This document shows, piece by piece, positions 42,124 to 53,894 of a stretch of DNA of 64,000 bases (within the stretch, counting starts at the first letter, position 1; each line of letters opens with the position of its first letter). A model generated the notes under the pieces. The model ran no database searches. It saw only the letters and a program-made list of their open reading frames with translations, and had not been told where the DNA came from. Source of the DNA: Paraspadella gotoi (lineage: Eukaryota > Chaetognatha); NCBI GenBank assembly GCA_051294375.1, contig JBJCIZ010000282.1, positions 562,809 to 626,808 of the forward strand, read 5' to 3'. Made by a program: the position numbers and the translations under genes.

Positions 42124-44534
42124 ACGCGGTCAAATGGGAAGACAGAGGGCGACAGATGAACCGAGACGGTCAGACCGTCTGACAGATATAGTCGAGATGC
42201 TATTGATAAGGAATGGTGGGTAAAACAGCGGTGCAGAAAAAAAGAGAAGAGAGAGAGTGAGAAGAGAGAGAGAAGAGAAGAGAGGGAGAGAGGAGGGGGG
42301 GAGGAGTAGGAGAGTGAGAGAGAGAGAGAGGGGAGAGGGCCTGGGAAAGCCGAGGAAAATGGATAGGGGGTTAATCATCATCATTTCTCCTCTCTTCCTC
42401 TCCCGGTGATGCTTTTAACGCGGTTATATTCGACTCATAGAAAGTTTTGGTAGGACTCGGATTCAATTGACCGCGGAGCAAGTCACGTGACAAGTTTGTT
42501 GAAATTGACCGTGAGCCGCCAAAAGGAATTCACAAATATGTCGAATTTAACGCCTCCTCTTTCTCTCTCCTCTTCTCTCTCTCTTTCTCTCTCTCTCTCT
42601 CCCATTAAAAAAAAGGAAAATTTGTCTATAACGACCTTTTATACTGACGCTAAGCTTTTCTGAGAATTTCCAAATTCTTAGATTTACCGATTGGTTAATC
42701 GGTTAGCTTAAGGCCTGGATGCATTTCAACAAGAATTGCATAAAGCTTTGTTTATTATTATGTCAAAGAAGTGTTTCCCTTTCACGTTTCAAAAAAAAAA
42801 CTCTATATTTGATTAAGGTCAGCTTCAAGAGGCAACTAAAATCGGGCAATTTTTTATCAGTAAACCTTAAAATTTATCAAACACGGTTAAAGCATTTTAA
42901 ACGCTAATTTTTTTATTTTTTTTAATTAACAGCACCTTACCTCAGTGTAATACTAAAACTAAAAACCAAGTCATTCCAATTATGTTTAGAATCAATTAAT
43001 GATTGGAAACATAAAACGTTTTATGTAGAGAGAGAGGCTGACGCTTAGTATAAGGATGTCTATATCATTTTATACAAAAAAGAATTCATTATAAAATTGT
43101 AAAAATTTTAAAGACATTTCATCCACTGGCATCTGAAGTGGGTCCACTTGATAACAACCCTCAATTGGTTGCCACAGATTCCACAGACGGACCAGCTCAG
43201 CTCTGCTTGACATTTAGTTTCTGTTCCCAGGTTTTTAAAACTTGGTTCAAAACAAGACTGAGGAAAAAAAATAAATAAACACTTTGCAGCATTCCTCCTT
43301 GTTTACTGAATGCTTTCCCAGCCACAGCCATTTGTTAATAAAAAAAATTGGACAAAATTTGATAAAACTTAAAGATTGGTAAAGCAATATTTAAACTTAG
43401 AATGAAATATAGTAGGGCTCGATCGTTCGGAAATCGGAAGTTTCCGAATCAAGTTCCCTTTATGATTTCACTTCTATTCAAACTGCAATAGTCAGAGCCA
43501 TAATAATAGTATCAATATGGGTAGATTCGAAAGCTTGGCGTCTGGGTAAAGCCAGACGAGGTTAGAGCGCGATGCGAAATTCCCATTTTTATCAATGCCC
43601 AAAAATGGATTTTAAATGAATGGTCCAGGCCGTTTTTTTCCCTTTTCCCAAAAAACCTGCTTGATCTTTTTTAAATGATAGAACAAATCATAACATATCA
43701 GGTACGGTTCTTGGATTAAGCTATTGCTTCTTCTACCACTAGATAAAAAAAAGAAAAGATTAAAAATTCTGCAATCTATTGCTTGATAAAGCATCAAATG
43801 AACTGGTTTTTTTAGTGTGAAAACTAGCATAGTCAAGCCTTCATTATTTTTTTGTTCTAAGACCATCGAAAAAACTGTATTGTTTTACTAATCTGTTTCA
43901 GGTAGAGCGCGGGGGTAAATTTAGGAAGAGTTTATATTTAAATTTAGAAGCAAATAGAAAAGGATATCAAGTTTTTGCACGCTAAAAGCTTTTTTAAGCG
44001 CGTTCCGGTCTGTATTGAAAAATGTGGTTGACGTAGGTTATCCAATGAGAGGACATCAATTAAAATATAAGCATTGATCATGCAGCGCGATCCGGGCACT
44101 GATAAACCGATATTTTTCAACATGGCTTTACCCGTTATTGTTTACGTTTTAAGAACGCGGTCTGTGTGAAACTTGATTTTCCCGTGAATTGGCGTTCGTA
44201 GGGCGTCGTTTGTCCCTTGTTAGTCTCTTTATCTCATCTCTTTGAAATACAGACAATGAAGAGTTAAATGTGAGTACAAAAAAGTTAAGTAATCTTAAAC
44301 AATAGAGAGAATGAGCTACTTTTGAAGATAAACAAAAAATTGGACGAATATAACAATCAGTGATTCGATGGATGATCCAAATATTGATCTTACTCAAATA
44401 CTGAATGGAATACAATGTGAATGCGATGTATTTGAATTGTGCGATGATCAATCACATTTGAATGATGTCTTCATTATGATGTATCAGATATTATATTCTG
44501 AACTTTGTCATCATTTTGTGCCAGATGCTAAGTC
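42124..44534. other. Spacer with GA/CT microsatellites
   Basis: (GA)n at 42240-42335 and (CT)n at 42553-42602. The rest is AT-rich with only short frames. A copy of the CGTCGTTTGTCCCTTGTTAGTCT block, shared with 22296, is at 44204. Nothing else is supported. Confidence 0.4.
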
Positions 44535-45670
44535 ATTCAATGACTGACGTACTTTTTTGAAAAGTATGCTCTTTAAATTGGCATATCTTTGAAAAGTACG
44601 CATACTTTTTTCGAACAGAAAAGTATGCATACTTTTTTCAAGTATGCATACTTTTTTCAAAGTATGCACCTTTTTTTCAAATAATGACCAACTTTTTTAA
44701 AATATGCATACTTCAATTTATGTTCAAGCATATTTTGCTATCACCTTTTTTAAATTATGCATACTTTTTTTCAAAGTATGCATACTTTTTTCAATGTATG
44801 CATACTTTTTCAAAAAATTAATGCCCATAATTTTTCGAAAGTATAGATACGTTTTTTTCAAAGTATGCATACTTTTTTTAAAGTATGCATACTTTTTTTA
44901 ATATATGCATATTTCAAATATGCCTTTTTTCAAATTTGATACTTTAGTATGCACTTTTTTTCAACAGTATGCATACTTTTTTTCAAAGTATGCTACTTTT
45001 TTCAAGGATTCCTATACTTTTTTCAAAGTATGGCACCTTTTGAAAAATTATGCCTAACTTTTTAAAAGTATGATACTTTTTTTCAAATTATGTATACTTT
45101 TTTAAAGTATGCATACTTTTTTTCAAAGTATGCATCTCTTTTTTGAGGAAGTATGCATACTTTTTTGAAAGTATGCATACTTTTTTGAATTTCTTTTGAG
45201 ATTACTTGGTATCATACTTTTTGATAATCATCTTTAAAGTATGACTTTGAAGTAATCTAACTTTTTTTAAGTATGCATACTTTTTAAGAAGTATGCTAAC
45301 TTTTTTGAAGTATGCATACTTTCTTGAACTTGCATACTTTTTTATATAACTTTTGCAGTAGCTCTTTTTCGAAAGTTGGCATACTTTTTTCAATATGCAT
45401 ACTTTTTTGAACGTTGCATACTTTTTTCGAACGTATGCATTACTTTTTTCGAACGTTGCATACTTTTTTCAACAGATGCATACTTTTCTTGAAGTTGCCA
45501 TACTTTTGAAGTTATGCAAAACTTTGAGTTGCATACTTTTTTCGAAGTATGGCATACTTTTTTTCAACTATGCATACTTTTTTCAATATGCTACTTTTTT
45601 TCGAAGTTGCATACTTTTTTGAATGTTGCATAGCTTTTTTCAACTTGCATTACTTTTTTCAACTTGCATA
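44535..45670. repeat. Satellite array A, ~20-bp unit with a 12-bp palindrome
   Basis: Dozens of units of AGTATGCATACTTTTTTCAA. AGTATGCATACT is a perfect palindrome, so each unit can form a small cruciform. Many units have one-base indels. Long frames reading MHTFFK/YAYFF repeats are a by-product of the unit, not genes. Confidence 0.95.
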
Positions 45671-47640
45671 ATTTTTAGCTGATACCGCTAAATTATCGTA
45701 GTCAAATCCGGATTCAGATATGACAAAATTTTAGATATTAAACTATCGTCATCATCATTTAGTTTATTAATGTTATTCATTGCATCAGTACTTACCCATT
45801 TTCAATATTATCTTTTAATTTAATAGTTTATTGCTATCATATTTAAATCATTATCATAAAAAAAAAATTAAAAATGATTTCAAAAATGAAAAACTATCGT
45901 GAAGTGACGATAGTGAATTCTCCAATCTTTAATTTTAACGATATTAAATTTGAGTTAGTTTAATAGTTAGTTTTGCTGGTGTGAGATCAGCATATACTTT
46001 CAATTTTATTACTTTTTGGCTCTTTCTGTTTCCCTTTTTTTATTTCTGTTATAATTATGTTTATTTTTTGTTGTTAGTTTTGTAAGGATTCCTTTTTTTC
46101 CAGGCTTTGCTTATTCTATTTTCTTTATGAGGCCCCGGTTCGCGCATAATCGGCCTATTATCGGGTTTAAAGCTTTAGGTACTACAGTCTAGTTCAAATT
46201 CTTATGTGGATCAACGAGTTTTCGATTTTAAGCGAAAGTTGATCTATTTGAAGCGCGATTTTCGCGACTGTTTTATTGCCAATAACTTTTGAACGGATTA
46301 TCCGATTTTATGAATTTTGCATTATAGTGTATTTTAAATCCCTATCGATCAGGTACCAAATTTGATTTAAAATACTCAATAGTTTTAGGAACGATGCACA
46401 TCCCCCAAAAATAGATTTTCGGAAAAGCGTATCGATTTTTAAATTCTTTGCTCGACTTTCAGTTCTGTTAAATCTACAGAAAAAAATAAAAAATTAAAAA
46501 TAATTAAACAAAAGAGTTGGAGGCTAAAACCGTTTGAAATAAAAATAAACTAAAATTATTTTTTATAAGTTGGGAAGATAGGGAGAATTTATGAAGAGGG
46601 ATTTGAAAAATGTTACTAGTTTTCAAGATATTTAGAATTTAATGCCAAAATTTTATTATTCTTTTTTTTTATGAAGATAAGTGGAATTTGAAAAATCCCT
46701 CTCATAGAAATTGGGGGACCCCTTGTCCTCAAGTAAATTTATGTAAAATTTCATTGAAAATCCGCTTAGCCGTTTGGGCCGCAACTCTTCCAATAAGTTT
46801 TTCTTTTATTATATAGTATTATAAAATTCGAAAAAAACAGCAATGGATTCGAAGAGAAGTAAAGGGAATTACATTTTCAGAATCATCTGGAACCTCTACT
46901 TTCCGGAATATAAGCTTTTATTAATCCTAATTTAGATTTGGCCAGTGATCAGGCCTTAAAAGGCGAGGCATCCTGCCTTCCCAATTGGTTTTCAAAATTT
47001 TTCACTTCTCGTGATCGAGCACAGTCGACAAAGGCATCGACCGCAGCCGGGGGGTAGGTAAATGCTCATTGGTTCTCGAAATTCTCGCCTTTTCAGTGGC
47101 GGGAAAACGAAGATGACGATCGGAGTGGCGCCAAAATTGGCTCTCGCAACCAGACTGGTTTGTCGGAAATTCTCTCCTATCGCGATTGGTTGGCAGCGGA
47201 CGGATGTCGACGATCGAGTCCAGGGGGTTCGCGCCTCGCAACCCGATTGGCTCAAATTCTCCCTGTTTGTGATTGTGTTGGCGCAAACCCGAAGATCAAG
47301 TGGGGGCGTTGTTGTGTCAGTAACACGATTGGTTCTAAGAATTCTCCCCCTTTATTATTGGTCGAGGACCAAAAGAAAGAAGACAATATGGCTATTAAAT
47401 GGTAAACTAGAATAGAGTGCAAATCTTGACGCTGCACGGCGCTCTGGCAACGACGATGGCGACGGCGTGCTCGGGTGCATGAGTCTTTTGAGAAATTGTT
47501 CATTCAAATTAATCTTCACCTTATTCACAAACTTTCTAAATCTCATATCTTGAACAAAAAAAAAGATGCTGCTCTGCTTCCACGTCTACTCCCTCCGTTA
47601 TGCAATTTCTTTCTTTTTTTTTTATTTTCTTTGCTTTACA
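45671..47640. repeat. Macrosatellite body A
   Basis: From GCTGATACCGCTAAATTATCGTAG to the T-rich block near 47640, this matches body B (49176-51020) almost base for base, with frequent one-base indels. It follows array A exactly as body B follows array B. No ORF is convincing. The right part (46985-47360) is a set of ATTGG-box repeats. Confidence 0.9.
46985..47360 (+). promoter_or_regulatory. ATTGG (inverted CCAAT) box cluster A
   Basis: Repeating GATTGGTT/ATTGGCT followed by AATTCTC(C/G)C: at about 46983, 47069, 47135, 47184, 47248, 47329 and 47358. GC-rich setting, like a CpG-type promoter. The whole cluster is duplicated at 50465-50860. Confidence 0.5.
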
Positions 47641-48114
47641 TTCTATTTCTCTTTATGAGAGAACCCAGGTATACAAGACTGTCAAATAATCGTTATTATC
47701 GGTTTTATAGGATATAGTTATAAAACTAACAAAGATAGTTCTCAAATCCTTATTGGATCAAAAGACGAGTTCGATTTTAAGCGAAGTTGATATCTAGAAT
47801 TGTTAAGAATATAGTGCGCACTATTTTTCTCAAAGCGACATAGTTTCGGCTCTTGCCATAACGCTTTTGAGAAAGAACACGCAAGGATTATCCACGGGAT
47901 AATTTTATGAAATTTGGCGATATAGATAAGTAATATAATGTGAATTCCCTAGTCCGATCCGGTGTGGTATCCAAATTTATTAAAATATACTCCAATGTTT
48001 AGAAACGATGCACATCCCAAAATATAGATTTCGTGGAAAAGTGCGTATCGATTTTTTAATATCTAGTTGCTGACTTTCAGTTCTGTAAAATCTACAGAAT
48101 AATAATTACTAATT
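47641..48114. repeat. Macrosatellite body C, partial and diverged
   Basis: Corresponds to 46120-46490 of body A (TTATTGGATCAAA.ACGAGTTTCGATTTTAAGCG, GAAACGATGCACATCCC, CTTTCAGTTCTGTAAAATCTACAG) but is more diverged, with an extra ~70 bases near 47800. It leads directly into array B. Confidence 0.8.
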
Positions 48115-49175
48115 TTTTCAAAGTATACCTACTTTTTTTGAAGTATGCCTACTTTTTTGAAGTACGCATACTTTTTTCAAAGTATGCATACTTTTTTTGA
48201 AGTATGCATACTTTTTTCAAAGTATGCACCCTTTTTCAAATTATGCACCCTTTTTTCAAAGTATGCATACTTTTTTCAAAATATGCATACTTTTTCAAAA
48301 TATGCATACTTTTTTCGAAGTATGCACCCTTTTTTTAAATTATGCATACTTTTTTAAAAGTATGCATACTTTTTTCAAATTATGCATACTTTTTTCAAAT
48401 TATGCATACTTTTTTCAAATTATGCATACTTTTTTCAAATTATGCATACTTTTTTTAAAGTATGCATACTTTTTTCAAATTATGCATACTTTTTTCAAAG
48501 TATGCACCATTTTTTCAAATTATGAATACTTTTTTAAAAGTATGCATACTTTTTTTTCAAAGTATGCATACTTTTTTCAAAGTATGCATACTTTTTTCAA
48601 AGTATTCCTATTTTTTTCAAAGTATGCACCCTTTTTAAAAATTATGAATAACTTTTTAAAAGTATGCATACTTTTTTTTCAATTATGTATACTTTTTCAA
48701 AGTATGCATACTTTTTTTCAAAGTATGCACCTTTTTTTCAAATTATGCATACTTTTTTAAAAGTATGCATACTTTTTTTCAATTATGTATACTTTTTTCA
48801 AAGTATGCAATACTTTTTTTTAAGTATGCATACTTTTTTCAAAAGTATGCTACTTTTTTCAAAGTATGCATACTTTTCCAACTTGCATACTTTTTTCAAA
48901 CTTGCATACTTTTTTCAACTTGCATACTTTTTTCAACTTGCATTACTTTTTTTCAACTTGCATACTTTTTTCAACTTGCATACTTTTTCAACTTGCATAC
49001 TTTTTTCAACTTGCATACTTTTTCAACTTGCATACTTTTTTCAACTTGCATACTTTTTTTCACTTGCATACTTTTTTTCAACTTGCATACTTTTTTCAAC
49101 TTGCATACTTTTTCAACTTGCATACTTTTTCAACTTTGCATACTTTTTTCAATTGATACTTTCAACTTGCATAAT
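48115..49175. repeat. Satellite array B, ~20-bp unit with a 12-bp palindrome
   Basis: Same unit as array A. The left two thirds keep AGTATGCATACTTTTTTCAA. The right third (48868-49170) is a homogeneous variant, CTTGCATACTTTTTTCAA, in which the palindrome is broken. Array A shows the same change toward its right end. Confidence 0.95.
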
Positions 49176-51020
49176 TTTTAGCTGATTACCGCTAAATTAT
49201 CGTAGTCAAATCCGGATTCAGATATGACAAATTTTAGATATTAAACTATCGTCATCATCATTAGTTTAATTAATTTTATTCATTGCATCAGTTTACTTAC
49301 CATTTTCAATCATTATCTTTTAATTATAGTTTTATTGCTATCATATTTAAATCAGTTATCATAAAATTAAAATGATTCAAAAATGAAAAACTAATCGTGA
49401 AGTGACGATAGTGAATTCTCCAATCTTTAATTAACGATATTAAATTGAGTTTAGTTTAATAGTTAGTTTTGCTGGGTGAGATCACGCATATACTTTCAAT
49501 TATTACTTTTTGGCTCTTTCTGTTTCCCTTTTTTATTCTGTTATAATTATGTTTATTTTTTGTGTTAGTTTTGTAAGGATTCCTTTTTTTCCAGGCTTTG
49601 CTTATTCTATTTTCTCTTATGAGGCCCGGTTCGCGCATAATCGGCCTATTATCGGGTTTAAAGCTTAGTACTACAGTAGTTCAAATTCTTATTGGATCAA
49701 ACGAGTTTCGATTTTAAGCGAAAGTTGATCGATTTGAAAGCGCGATTTTCGCGACTGTTTTACTTGCCAATAATACTTTTGAACGGATTATCACGATTTT
49801 ATGAATTTTGCATATAGATGTATTTTAAATTCCCTATCGATCGGTACCAAAATTTATATTAAAATACTCAATAGTTTTAGAAACGATGCACATCCCCCAA
49901 AAATAGATTTCGGAAAAGCGTAATCGATTTTAAAGTTCTTTGCTCGACTTTCAGTTCTGTAAAATCTACAGAAAAAAATAAAAAATAAAAATAAATAAAC
50001 AAAAGAGTTGGAGCTAAAACCGTTTGAAATAAAAATAAACTAAAATTATTTTTTATAAGTATGGAAAGATAGGAGAAATTCTATGAGAGGGATTTTGAAA
50101 AATGTTACTAGTTTTCAAGATATTTAGAATTTAATGCCAAAATTTTATTATTCTTTTTTTTATGAAGATAAGTTAATTTGAAAAATCCCTCTCATAGAAT
50201 TGGGACCCTTGTCCTCAAGTAAATTTATGTAAAATTTCATGAAAATCCGCTTAGCCGTTTGGGCCGCAACTCTTCCGAAAGGTTTCTTTTATTTTATATA
50301 GTATTATAAAATTCGAAAAAACAGCAATGGATTCGAAGAGAAGATAAAGGGAATACATTTTCAGAATCATCTGGACCTCTACTTTCCGAATATAAGCTTT
50401 TTTAATCCTAATTATAACTTTTGGCCAGTGATCCCAGGCCTTAAAAGGCGAGGCATCCTGCCTTCCAATTGGTTTTCAAAATTTTCACTTCTCGTGATAC
50501 GTAGGCACAGTCGACAAAAGCATCGACCGCAGCCGGGGGGGTAGGTAAATGCTCATTGGTTCTCAAAATTCTCGCCTGTTTCAGTTGGCCGGGAAAACGA
50601 AGATGACGATCGAGTGGCGCAAAATTGGCATCTTGCAACCACACTGGTTGTCGGAAATTCTCTCCTATCGCGATTGGTTGGCACGGACGGTGTCGACGAT
50701 CGAGTCCAGGGAGGTTCGCGCCTCGCAACACGATTGGCTCAACAAATTCTCCCTGTTTGTGATTTGTTGGCGCAAACCCCAAAGATCAAGTGGGGGGCGT
50801 TGCTGTCCAGTAACACGATTGGTTCTAAGAATTCTCCCCCTTTATAATTGGTCGGCAAAAAGACGGCGGCAACGACGACGGCGGCAACGACGATGGCGAC
50901 GGCGTGCTCGGGAGAGTCTTTTGGGTCACCATTCTCACATTCACAACTTTCTAATCTCCTTCTGCGTGCGAATCTCTCCCGTCTCTCTCCTCGTTGCAAT
51001 TTTTTTTTTTTTTTTCTCTT
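49176..51020. repeat. Macrosatellite body B
   Basis: Near-duplicate of body A. Its right end runs into the T-rich block just upstream of the exon starting at 51172, so this copy may supply that gene's promoter. Confidence 0.9.
50465..50860 (+). promoter_or_regulatory. ATTGG-box cluster B, candidate promoter
   Basis: Counterpart of cluster A, with ATTGG boxes at about 50467, 50555, 50622, 50682, 50732, 50818 and 50847, most followed by AATTCTC. It lies about 310-700 bases upstream of the ATG at 51172. Multiple CCAAT boxes in a GC-rich region are a common eukaryotic promoter design. Confidence 0.45.
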
Positions 51021-51171
51021 TGTATTTTTTTCCCGTTTTTCGACGTTTTTCCCATTTTTCCTTTTTTCTTTTTTTTTCGATTTGACGCCAATTTTTCTTC
51101 TTTTTTATATATATAATTTCTAAATTTACTTACTAGGTTTGTATTAATCTCCGATTCACATACCATAGAAA

Positions 51172-51602
51172 ATGCAGAACTCCGCGAATGTCGAGAAGAC
51201 GTGGGAGGAAGTCGGGGCCACTGCGATAATCAACGAAAAGGAAAAGCTTAAACACACGCTGTAAGTATCACCAAGTTGGTATTAAATCAATTGTTTGTGC
51301 TATAACAGGTCAATCTTTACGTTAGTTATTTATTTTGTCATTTTTAAAATTATTTCTTAATTGACGTTTTACAGATGCCAGGAGCGATCGCGGTTGAGAA
51401 TGAACTTGCTGGATGTACAGCAATTGAAAAGGATAATGGAACCAGTGAGGTAAAAAAATTATAGATTTAGATTTTTTTAATCGATTAAAGGTAACTTTGG
51501 TTTTAATTTTAAATTTTCAATGCGCACAGAAAACGACATCATTGCCCGGAACGGACGAAGACCGGGAGAGCAATACAGCGACAGTGCGCTCGATCAACTG
51601 TG
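51172..51602 (+). CDS. Start of a spliced gene, three short exons
   Basis: Exon 1 is 51172-51260 (MQNSANVEKTWEEVGATA), ending at a GTAAGT donor. Exon 2 is 51375-51449, between TTTTACAG and GTAAAA. Exon 3 is 51530-51602, between GCGCACAG and GTGAGT. Introns are 114 and 80 bases. The exons join without stops (79 codons) in phases 2, 2 and 0. An alternative donor at 51445 (GTGAGG) gives exon 3 in a more acidic frame (KTTSLPGTDEDRESN) that is also open. The N-terminal part is predicted helical (INEKEKLKHTL). No further exon is identified before 52.2 kb, so the gene is incomplete or exon 3 is near its end. No family is recognised. The upstream ATTGG-rich duplicated body may be its promoter. Confidence 0.5.
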
Positions 51603-52239
51603 GTGAGTCGTGGAATACGATGAAATATTGGTTACTTTTACTTTGGCCGACCGGTTAAACAAAGGTTTTAGGGTTGGGTAATTAAGTAATATTTTTTTAA
51701 ATTTTTTTGTTAAAAAAATATTTTTAAGTACTTTTTTAAAAGTTGCCAAAATTGCGTTCGATGAAAGTAAAATTTAGCCCGAAATAATTTACTTATGATA
51801 ATTATTTGCAAACTATATATTTTTGCTCAAATAGAATTATTATTCAACCTTTTCGTATTACTTTTTATGCATTTTTATGCAAAAACATTGGAACGGCAGG
51901 TTGCCACCCTAGACAAACTTGTCTAGATTTCGAATTCGAATCCATCTACTTTAGTTTAGTATTTTTTGTTGCTTTCATTGTATAATAAAATAGATTACAT
52001 TGTTTTTGCCTATACAAAAAAAGTTTTTAATTTTAATGCAAAATTAAGCTAAGAGTATCAAATCAAATATATCAAATATATCATTTCGATATTTCCTAAA
52101 AACCCTTCTATAATTAGTCATTTGAGATCGAAAAAAATTATTATGAGTGACAATCTTTTTAGACAATTTGGTAGCCCTAAAAAGGCCTTTTGGGGTTAAG
52201 TTGCCTTCCAAAAAGGCAGTTTTGGGATGGACCGAGGCA
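51603..52239. other. AT-rich spacer
   Basis: No feature is supported; possibly a large intron of the plus-strand gene and the 3' flank of the minus-strand gene. Confidence 0.35.
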
Positions 52240-53183
52240 TTAAGGAGCAGGCAGTACAATCACGTCCGGACGGCGTGGTTGGTCCCTTGGATCCTCGAAG
52301 ACGCGCAAGCGATCTGGGCAGAATCGGCTTAATAAGATGTAAAATAAGACTGCAGCGATTTCCCTGTATGAGAAACCTTGCCGTCTCAATTTCACACACT
52401 TAACACCGAGACCGATCAGGAACGCCAACACGCTGGATGGTGCCAGAACGTCGAAGACAAGGTCGACAATCTGTGGAGTCGACATGCCGATTTCCGCGAC
52501 TTTAGTCCCGATCGTTTTCAGACTAGAACCGCTTTCGGAAATTGCCTCTTTGTCCTTTGTCTGAGGTTTCGCCGTTGTTGTAGTTGTCATGGTTGTTGTT
52601 GTAGTGGTAGACGTGGTAGTTGTGGTAGTTGTCCTTTTTGTTGGTATGGGAAGCCAATCTTTTTGCTTCTCAACCACGAGGTCAGCTTCACCCTTCGGCT
52701 CAGCCATCCTGGATTGAGAAGCAGTCAGACCAATTGCCTCTTCGTACGTTGGTAAGCCTGCAGGTTCTTCCGCAGCCGAATCCTTCCCTTCCGGAGCGAC
52801 TGCACCCTTCGGCTCAGCCACTTCAGTGGGAAAAATGTCCGGATCAGCTACAGGTTTGTCCGGGGACAAGCCTGCAGGTGGTTCCGCAGCCACATCCTTC
52901 CATTCTTCCGCTTCCGGAGCGACTGCACCTTTCGGCTTAGCCACTTTGGCGAGAAAAACGTCCGGATCAGCTACAGGTTTGTCCGGGGACAAACCTGGAA
53001 CCGCTGGGGCCGAATTTCTCCGATTCTCTACTTTGGGTTTGGCGTCACCCTTCGGCTCGGCCACCCTTGTTCGAAATCATCAACTCGAGGTTGTCGTTCT
53101 TCAGTTCCATGGTCAGTTTCGTAGTCGGTTTTTTGGTCCTGGTTAGTAGGTGCATTAGGTGTGCATCGTCCTCCGTCGTACAT
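52240..53183 (-). CDS. Repeat-rich protein with C-terminal membrane helix, one frameshift
   Basis: ATG 53183 (MYDGGRCTPNAPTNQ) opens a frame that must shift once near 53062 (in a GGG run) to join the 274-codon frame ending at 52240. The protein has about two and a half copies of a ~46-residue acidic/Pro-rich repeat (GLSPDKPVADPD, VA(E/K)PKGAVAPE), a PTYEEA motif resembling WW-binding late domains (about residue 140), a (T)n tract from a trinucleotide repeat, and near the C-terminus a hydrophobic helix (SSVLAFLIGLGVKCVKL) and a second one (IAAVLFYILLSRF). It is transcribed away from the Polinton cluster that starts 0.5 kb to its right. The late-domain-like motif and membrane helix would suit a virus-derived protein, but no family is recognised and it may be host. 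Confidence 0.5.
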
Positions 53184-53612
53184 ACAAATCACGATTCGAC
53201 CTGTCAAACGCGCGCGAGAGATAAATCACCGCCGCGGTTCCGTCCTGCGCGCGAACAGACATTTCGGGACGAGAGAGAGAGAGAGAGAGAGAGACTGATG
53301 TCTGTTCCATCCCCCATATATCGACATCTGTTCCGTCCTACAACGGAACAAACAATCGGAACCATCAAGGTTCCTATTTTTTTACGGGTTAAAGTCGCTA
53401 TGCCCCCATACTTTCAAAACTCATACCCTGAGGCAATGTTTACCTTCTGTCACTCAGAGGGACGCGTCCCCATAAAAAAACTTTCGCGAATATGCGGATT
53501 CAGACCATTGTTTATGTCTATTCATAGTAAATTTGCATACATAGAAAAAACAATAACAACAGAAATATTTTTTATTTCACGCGACAGAAGGCGGTAATAC
53601 AAAAAAGAAAAT

Positions 53613-53620
53613 TATAAAAG
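53613..53620 (+). promoter_or_regulatory. Candidate TATA box upstream of Polinton cluster 3
   Basis: TATAAAAG, 87 bases before the first ATG of the cluster, in an otherwise gene-free stretch (53300-53700) that follows a GA microsatellite at 53274-53294. Confidence 0.4.
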
Positions 53621-53706
53621 CGTGACCATCGCCCGCATATTTTTAAAATTTGTTCGACCATCGGTTAGAAATATTTTTTCATTGTTATCCCAAAATAACG
53701 GATAAT

Positions 53707-53891
53707 ATGGAACCGCAAAATTTAATCGAGTTAGACAAAGCCATAAGGCAAAAGGACATAAAGTTCCTGTGTCGCAAGAAACCATCGACGAAATCTTGAC
53801 GCCTGGTTCTACAGAAAGGTCGCGGTTTGATATTAAATTCCGTTCTCTCCGACCTCATTCCCACCCTCGTTCAATATCTTTTTAAAAAATA
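53707..53891 (+). pseudogene. pVI-like small protein, decayed
   Basis: ATG 53707 opens a 30-codon frame ending in TGA near 53797. The following sequence, in another frame up to a stop at about 53889-53891, encodes the family's end: a QKG block and a hydrophobic tail (LILNSVLSDLIPTLVQYLF). The intact relative at 7274 has the same order (Lys-rich segment, QKGGFL, hydrophobic tail), and both are followed within a few bases by the same next gene. The N-terminal helical part seen there is reduced here. At least one frameshift separates the halves. The protein is thought to act on membranes or link core and capsid, by analogy with adenovirus protein VI. Confidence 0.55.
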
Positions 53892-53894
53892 ATC

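Noticed and set aside
42622-43063. MITE with TATACTGACGCTAAG-type ends
   Set aside because: The two ends match only partly, and no target duplication is found.
48145-49185. Long frames reading MHTFFKxxYAYFF repeats (also 44704-45622)
   Set aside because: They are by-products of the ~20-bp AT-rich satellite, are present in several frames at once, and end wherever indels occur.
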